This document shows positions 61,272 to 64,000 of a stretch of DNA of 64,000 bases, piece by piece. A program made the position numbers and the translations under genes. Origin of the DNA: Megamerina dolium (lineage: Eukaryota; Arthropoda; Insecta; Diptera; Megamerinidae); contig OY978530.1 in assembly GCA_963854835.1 (NCBI GenBank), forward strand, positions 8,992,372 to 9,056,371, given 5' to 3'. The notes under the pieces are model-generated. The model worked only from the letters and a program-made list of their open reading frames with translations. It was not told where the DNA came from and did no database searches. The first letter of the stretch is position 1; every line of letters starts with the position of its first letter.

Positions 61272-62240
61272 ATGGGGTACCTACCGGGGGATGATGCTTG
61301 GGCCCCACCTGAGCTGATCTACAAACTGGTCGAGTACAGCGAAAGGAAGAAGCAACCTCTAATACTTGGATGTGATGCCAATGCGCATAACGAGGCATGG
61401 AGGAGCACGGATACCAACAAGCGTGGTGAGTACCTTCTCGAATTTATCATTAGTAATAAATTAGAAATTTTAAATGTGGGAGATACACCAACTTTCGTAA
61501 CTAGCGTACGAAAAGAAGTTCTGGATTTAACCTTAGGAAACACCTGGGGCTTTAGTCTTGTTAGGAATTGGGTAGTATCCAACGAACCATCAATGTCTGA
61601 CCACAGCATACTGAGATTTGACATAGAGGGGGAGCAATTAACGCAAAGAATTGTAAGGAATCCGAGAAAAACAAACTGGGAAAAATACTTAAATAATCTG
61701 AATGCAAACCTAAGACAACTATCATTAGGCGATTGCATCAGAAATGAAATACAACTAGAAACTACGGTAGAAAATTTCAATAAGATAATTATCAACTCAT
61801 ATGAGGACAGTTGTCCAATAAGCAAGGTGAACTCAACCAAGGATGTACCTTGGTGGAACAACGATCTAATGAAACTAAGAACGGAGGTTCGAAGGTTATC
61901 AAATAGATCAAAAACTACCGGGGATTGGACCGAATATAGAAGAACTCTAACACTCTATAATAAAGAGATTAGGGAAGCAAAACGCAAAAGTTTCAGAAAC
62001 TTCTGCGAAAGTATTGAGCACGCCACTGAGGTGTCAAAACTCTACAAAGTGTTAGCCAAAGGCAGTAGTATATCATCCACCAACCTTAAAAAAGGAGATG
62101 GTTCCTTCACGGAAAACGAAGAAGAAAGAGTAAAACTACTTCTTGACACACACTTCCCAGGATCTTCCACACTCGTGGCAGCAGGGACAGACGATGCTGA
62201 AAACTTGGGAATACCAAGGACCAGGGAAAAGATACTCTGA
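61272..62240 (+). CDS. LINE no. 5 endonuclease and linker ORF
   Basis: 322 codons without interruption from an ATG at 61272. It begins inside the endonuclease domain: YLPGDDAWAPPELI, PLILGCDANAHNEAWRSTDT, KRGEYLLEFII, TPTFVTSVRKEVLDLTLGN and the final SDHSILRFDIEG. The linker toward the RT follows, with NPRKTNWEKYLNNL, VPWWNNDLMKLR and LLLDTHFPGSS. The N-terminal catalytic block (the INLQHSK-type start and the QEPW block) is absent, so endonuclease activity is unlikely. The frame runs a few codons past the deletion junction near 62205-62215 and stops at 62240. Whether it is translated is unknown. Confidence 0.7.
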   Translation: MGYLPGDDAWAPPELIYKLVEYSERKKQPLILGCDANAHNEAWRSTDTNKRGEYLLEFIISNKLEILNVGDTPTFVTSVRKEVLDLTLGNTWGFSLVRNWVVSNEPSMSDHSILRFDIEGEQLTQRIVRNPRKTNWEKYLNNLNANLRQLSLGDCIRNEIQLETTVENFNKIIINSYEDSCPISKVNSTKDVPWWNNDLMKLRTEVRRLSNRSKTTGDWTEYRRTLTLYNKEIREAKRKSFRNFCESIEHATEVSKLYKVLAKGSSISSTNLKKGDGSFTENEEERVKLLLDTHFPGSSTLVAAGTDDAENLGIPRTREKIL

Positions 62241-62994
62241 ACCATTAGGTAAGAACACCTCTATCTTTCAAGCGGAAGTCTACGCGATAGATAGATGTGC
62301 GCACTTTAATCTCGAACGGAATTACCGGAATCGCAGAATAGCAATACTGAGTGACAGCCAGGCGGCTATCAAAGCACTCAAATCCCACCAGGTTACATCA
62401 TATCTGGTGATGGAGTGCATTGAAAAACTGAACATCCTGGGCCAACTCAATCAGGTATGGATTCTATGGGTTCCGGGGCACGTAGGGATCGATGGAAATG
62501 AAATGGCAGATAAGCTTGCCAGGAAGGGAGCATCAACCCCATTTGTAGGGCCTGAACCATTCTGTGGATTAGGATCGGGTAACATCTCCCGTATCATCTG
62601 GGAAGAAGAGAATAGACAAAGAAGCTATAACTGGGAAAACTTACCGGGGCTAACACACTCCAAACTAGCGCTAGGGACATACAACCTGAAACGCTACGAG
62701 GAATGTATGAGTCTAACGAAGAACAACATGCGAATCATTACGGGATTATTAACAGGGCACTGTAGGCTGAATTATCACCTAACAAAACTGGGAATTTTCT
62801 CTGATGCTCTCTGTAGGTTCTGCAGGGAAGAGGACGAGACCGCACAACACGTGATAGGAACTTGTCCTGCACTGATGCACAAGAGAAGGAAATACCTGGG
62901 AGATTTCATCATACCCGAGGATGAAATTAGACTCTGTGAATTGGGACCAATACTAAAATTCATCGAGGGAACTGGGCTGAGAGACACACTCTAG
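62209..62994 (+). CDS. LINE no. 5 RNase H and C-terminal ORF
   Basis: Open frame in a different register from the endonuclease ORF. After the junction it reads YSEPLGKNTSIFQAEVYAID, IAILSDSQAAIKAL, ILWVPGHVGIDGNEMADKLA (RNase H acids Glu, Asp and the final Asp visible). The C-terminal region follows with NNMRIITGLLTGHCRLNYHL, LCRFCREEDETAQHVIGTCP (Cys/His cluster) and an end at LRDTL. The first RNase H Asp (in TDGS) was removed by the deletion. No stop in about 260 codons. The open frame extends upstream to 62143 only by chance. Confidence 0.75.
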   Translation, partial: EYQGPGKRYSEPLGKNTSIFQAEVYAIDRCAHFNLERNYRNRRIAILSDSQAAIKALKSHQVTSYLVMECIEKLNILGQLNQVWILWVPGHVGIDGNEMADKLARKGASTPFVGPEPFCGLGSGNISRIIWEEENRQRSYNWENLPGLTHSKLALGTYNLKRYEECMSLTKNNMRIITGLLTGHCRLNYHLTKLGIFSDALCRFCREEDETAQHVIGTCPALMHKRRKYLGDFIIPEDEIRLCELGPILKFIEGTGLRDTL

Positions 62995-63064
62995 CTCTGC
63001 GAAGGGGGCACAATAGATCTTATAGGTCGCGGTGCAACATCCCCACAACTATAATAATAATAAT

Positions 63065-63078
63065 AATATAGCAATATT
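63065..63078. repeat. Target-site duplication of LINE no. 5, right
   Basis: AATATAGCAATATT, exact partner of 61011-61024. Confidence 0.85.
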
Positions 63079-64000
63079 CAGTATGAACTCGGCTTTGTTG
63101 GTAAAAAGAACGGCATTTTTATGGGTTTTTGGTTTTTTATGGTCTGTTTTCCTTATGAGTGACCAGATATAATCTCCCATCAAGGCAGTATCTCAAAAGC
63201 GATGATGCCTAAATTTGCGGGAAAAAGATCTAAATGTGATTCCACGAAATACATTGCTGCATAATTCCATTTTAAATCTTGAAGGCTCTTGTTACTATCC
63301 AAACAATTTGTAACTGCAAGCTTAAGGGGAGGTTCTCCTCTTTTTAGCCGAAAATGAAGCGAAATTTGATTGTTTACTGTCGGATAATGAAAAGACATAC
63401 GAACGAACGGTTTTGATGGTTTATTAAGACAACTTTTAAAAATACAAAAAAAAAATTTTGATGAAAAAATCTAATATTGCGGCCCCAAAATGGCGGATCG
63501 TGTCATCCTTTGAAAGCGAGGAGTCGTTCGATAACGTCAAGATTGCAGCCACTTGTAGTAAACTGAAATCAAAAACTTGTATTTTATATTCAAGTTAATA
63601 AAATTTCCTATGACTTATACCTATTTATAAAGAGTTTTCAAGAAAAATTATCCAATTTATGCATAGTTAAAGAAAAATTTCGATTTTACCCTCTTCTCTT
63701 AAAGTTTTTTTTTTGTTTAACGACAATTATTGAACAATTGTTTATGTTTATTTTAGGTATAAGTCATACGAAAAACCATACTCCTTCAGGAAAATTTTAG
63801 ATGAAGTAAATCTGAGCAGTAGATCATGAGCTATGCTTGACGCTAGGATAAAAAAAAATGCTTTTGAGATAAACGCGTTTAAAGTTAAAATGCTACATTG
63901 TACTCACATCAGCATCTTAGTCGGCTATTCCTGGCTTTAGTGAGATAAATATGTTGTGGATCGAAAAATACGATTGCACAAATATTCTAAGCATTTATAC
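63079..64000. other. Unrecognised sequence
   Basis: Mostly AT-rich, continuing the region left of LINE no. 5. Holds the 72-codon frame at 63180-63398. Confidence 0.4.
63180..63398 (-). CDS. Uncharacterised 72-codon frame
   Basis: Minus strand. Its composition looks protein-like, with SFHYPTVNNQISLHFRLKRG, LAVTNCLDSNKSLQDLKWN and MYFVESHLDLFPANLG. I cannot name the family. It may be a scrap of a DNA transposon or a host exon. Confidence 0.25.
   Translation of the reverse strand: MSFHYPTVNNQISLHFRLKRGEPPLKLAVTNCLDSNKSLQDLKWNYAAMYFVESHLDLFPANLGIIAFEILP

Larger units (their letters stand above)
61025..63064 (+). mobile_element. LOA-type LINE no. 5: RT-deleted, 5' chimeric, young
   Basis: Bounded by a perfect 14-bp target duplication, with a (TAA)n tail at 63051-63068. 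From 5' to 3': 124 bp of gypsy gag, about 60 bp of unplaced sequence, an endonuclease ORF (61272-62240) and an RNase H/C-terminal ORF (about 62209-62994). ORF1, the endonuclease start and the whole RT are missing. Both ORFs are free of stops, unlike every other LINE in the window. Confidence 0.85.

Overview
The window reads as AT-rich insect genomic DNA, most likely a fly. A tephritid fruit fly is a plausible but unproven guess, based on the mix of BEL/Pao, RTE, LOA-type LINE, mauritiana-type mariner and DD41D (rosa-like) elements. I found no convincing host protein-coding gene, rRNA or functional tRNA. Almost everything that can be named is a transposable element or a piece of one, mostly broken by stops, frameshifts and nested insertions.

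Layout. 1-2909: a degenerate DD41D Tc1/mariner element (655-1761, TA-flanked) and a small RTE scrap. 2910-10924: a long LOA-type LINE on the minus strand, split by an RTE-type LINE (5810-8880) and carrying a tRNA-derived SINE (3073-3416). 10925-20480: BEL/Pao retrotransposon remains, including a gag-pol copy at about 15188-19559. 21800-24350: Jockey and LOA LINE scraps. 24331-26450: more BEL/Pao 5' modules. 26732-29302: a gypsy fragment split by an RTE copy. 31350-33842: another RTE copy on the plus strand. 35166-42440: two LOA-type LINEs on the minus strand, each holding a SINE. 42441-44595: nothing recognised. 44961-60320: modules separated by long (TA)n arrays. These are a nearly intact DD41D transposase, an RTE copy, an RT-deleted gypsy with two LTRs, two mariner elements forming a large palindrome, and a gypsy gag-pol copy. 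61025-63064: a young LOA-type LINE that has lost its reverse transcriptase but has intact flanking target duplications.

How the parts relate. The RTE family and the SINE family end in the same short 3' motif (GCCACATA followed by a microsatellite), so the SINE was probably mobilised by the RTE machinery. Nesting gives a relative order: LOA before RTE at 5810-8880; LOA before SINE three times; gypsy before RTE at 27232-28953; gypsy before mariner at 56668. Several junctions record unusual DNA repair or template switching: a double snap-back insertion in an RTE copy, mariner copies whose 5' end is replaced by an inverted 3' end, and an exact 127-bp gypsy gag copy attached to the 5' end of a LINE.

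Limits. Element classes were assigned by reading motifs, without database searches. Boundaries without target duplications are approximate. Stretches marked as unrecognised may hold non-coding host sequence or old repeats.
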